A stretch of 13,498 nt of DNA from an uncultured Candidatus Saccharibacteria bacterium (GTDB lineage Bacteria > Patescibacteriota > Saccharimonadia > Saccharimonadales > Saccharimonadaceae), in assembly GCA_938046115.1 (NCBI GenBank), contig CALIXX010000012.1:1-13498 (forward strand), in the 5' to 3' direction. The notes below the pieces were generated by a model. The model saw only the letters and a program-made list of their open reading frames with translations, was not told the origin of the DNA and did not search any database. Position numbers and translations under genes: made by a program. This document shows positions 12,661 to 13,498 of the stretch, in pieces (within the stretch, counting starts at the first letter, position 1; the number at the start of each line of letters is the position of its first letter).

Positions 12661-13498
12661 ATGCCACCAAACATGAACCAACAAGATAATAAAAAGCCTC
12701 TCGAGCAGTTTGGGACGGACATCACGGCACTAGCGCGTGAGGGCAAACTCGACCCAGTCATCGGCCGCGATGAGGAAATTCGCCGCACTATGCAAATCCT
12801 CAGCCGACGTACTAAAAATAATCCAGTCCTCATCGGCGAGCCGGGCGTCGGTAAAACCGCCATCGTCGAGGCCTTAGCGCAGCGCATCGTTAAGGGCAAC
12901 GTACCGGCGTCACTGCGGGATAAGCGGCTGATTAGCCTGGAAATTTCCAGCTTACTGGCTGGAGCGAGTTTTCGCGGCCAATTTGAAGAGCGCCTGAAAG
13001 GTGTGCTCAAGGAAGTCGAAGAAGCGGCTGGCGAAATTATTTTGTTCGTTGATGAAATTCACACCATGGTCGGCGCCGGCAAAACCGAAGGCAGTATGGA
13101 TGCCGGCAATATGCTCAAACCTGCTCTGGCACGCGGTAAACTACATATGATTGGCGCGACAACCTTAGCAGAATATCGCCAACATGTCGAAAAAGACGCA
13201 GCCCTAGAGCGGCGCTTTCAGCCAGTGTACGTCGGCGAGCCAAGTTTTGACGACACCGTGGCGATTTTGCGCGGTCTGAAAGAAAAATACGAAGTCCATC
13301 ACGGCGTCAAAATCTCTGATGATGCCATCGTGGCGGCGGCGCGACTGTCGACTCGCTATCTGCCTGACCGCTTTTTGCCTGACAAGGCCGTTGACCTCCT
13401 GGATGAAGCCACCAGCGCGCTGAAGATGCAGCTGGAGAGCGTGCCGATTGCCCTGGACCGGCTGAATAACCGCCGCTTGCAGCTGGAGATTGAAGAAG
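12661..13498 (+). CDS. clpB: ATP-dependent disaggregase ClpB lacking the N-domain (partial, runs off window)
   Basis: First 279 residues of a ClpB-type AAA+ unfoldase, which rescues aggregated proteins with DnaK. AAA+ module one is complete: Walker A GEPGVGKT at 59-66, pore loop GASFRGQFE at 101-109 (Phe104 where Tyr is usual), Walker B ILFVDE at 127-132, sensor-1 Thr near 168 and arginine fingers Arg184-Arg185. From about residue 262 (IALDRLNNRRLQLE) it enters the coiled-coil middle domain typical of ClpB. The usual N-terminal domain of about 140 residues is absent: homology begins at residue 14, only 13 residues after the start, and an in-frame TAG lies upstream at 12520-12522. ATG 12661 has a strong AAGGAGGG site four bases away. 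Repressed through the CIRCE element. No stop before the right edge. Confidence 0.95.
   Translation, partial: MPPNMNQQDNKKPLEQFGTDITALAREGKLDPVIGRDEEIRRTMQILSRRTKNNPVLIGEPGVGKTAIVEALAQRIVKGNVPASLRDKRLISLEISSLLAGASFRGQFEERLKGVLKEVEEAAGEIILFVDEIHTMVGAGKTEGSMDAGNMLKPALARGKLHMIGATTLAEYRQHVEKDAALERRFQPVYVGEPSFDDTVAILRGLKEKYEVHHGVKISDDAIVAAARLSTRYLPDRFLPDKAVDLLDEATSALKMQLESVPIALDRLNNRRLQLEIEE

Overview
This window looks like a compact bacterial chromosome segment with standard-code genes, TGA used as a stop, short intergenic gaps and both strands used in small transcription units. My best guess is a member of the Patescibacteria (for example Saccharibacteria/TM7). That rests on overall style: compact genes, start codons placed just after extended -10 boxes, and a Gram-positive-type CIRCE element. 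No marker here proves the phylum. All genes appear chromosomal and mostly housekeeping. I see no mobile element, CRISPR array, tRNA or rRNA.

Layout. A peptide deformylase gene (def, minus) lies divergent to a NUDIX hydrolase gene (plus), which converges on a membrane-anchored BAAT-type alpha/beta hydrolase gene (minus). Next comes a two-gene minus-strand operon of a PerR/Fur-type regulator and a CPPC thioredoxin, preceded by a palindromic operator lying over its own promoter. A short-chain dehydrogenase gene (plus) converges through a two-way terminator on ribosomal protein bL25 (rplY, minus). Divergent from rplY is a DedA-family membrane protein gene, which meets a DUF6624 gene (minus) at another two-way terminator. 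A small membrane-anchored unknown protein follows on the plus strand. The right half is a minus-strand run: NUDIX hydrolase, HAD-type 5'-nucleotidase-like protein, YhhN-family membrane protein and uvrA. The right edge holds the start of clpB (plus), controlled by a perfect CIRCE element and cut off by the window end.

How the genes fit together. Several form a stress and quality-control theme: a peroxide-sensor-like regulator with thioredoxin, NUDIX and nucleotidase housecleaning, UvrA for nucleotide excision repair, and a ClpB disaggregase under HrcA-type control. The main cross-cutting signal is the promoter and start layout. Several transcription units begin with a -10 box (often TGnTATACT) only 6-8 bases before the ATG and have no ribosome binding site, which predicts leaderless mRNAs. 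Operon-internal genes and a few others (rplY, the BAAT hydrolase, clpB) carry clear Shine-Dalgarno sequences. This pattern also fixes several start codons internal to the longest open frames.

The most unusual single gene is clpB. It begins directly at the first AAA+ module without the usual N-terminal domain, behind a structured leader of about 100 nt.
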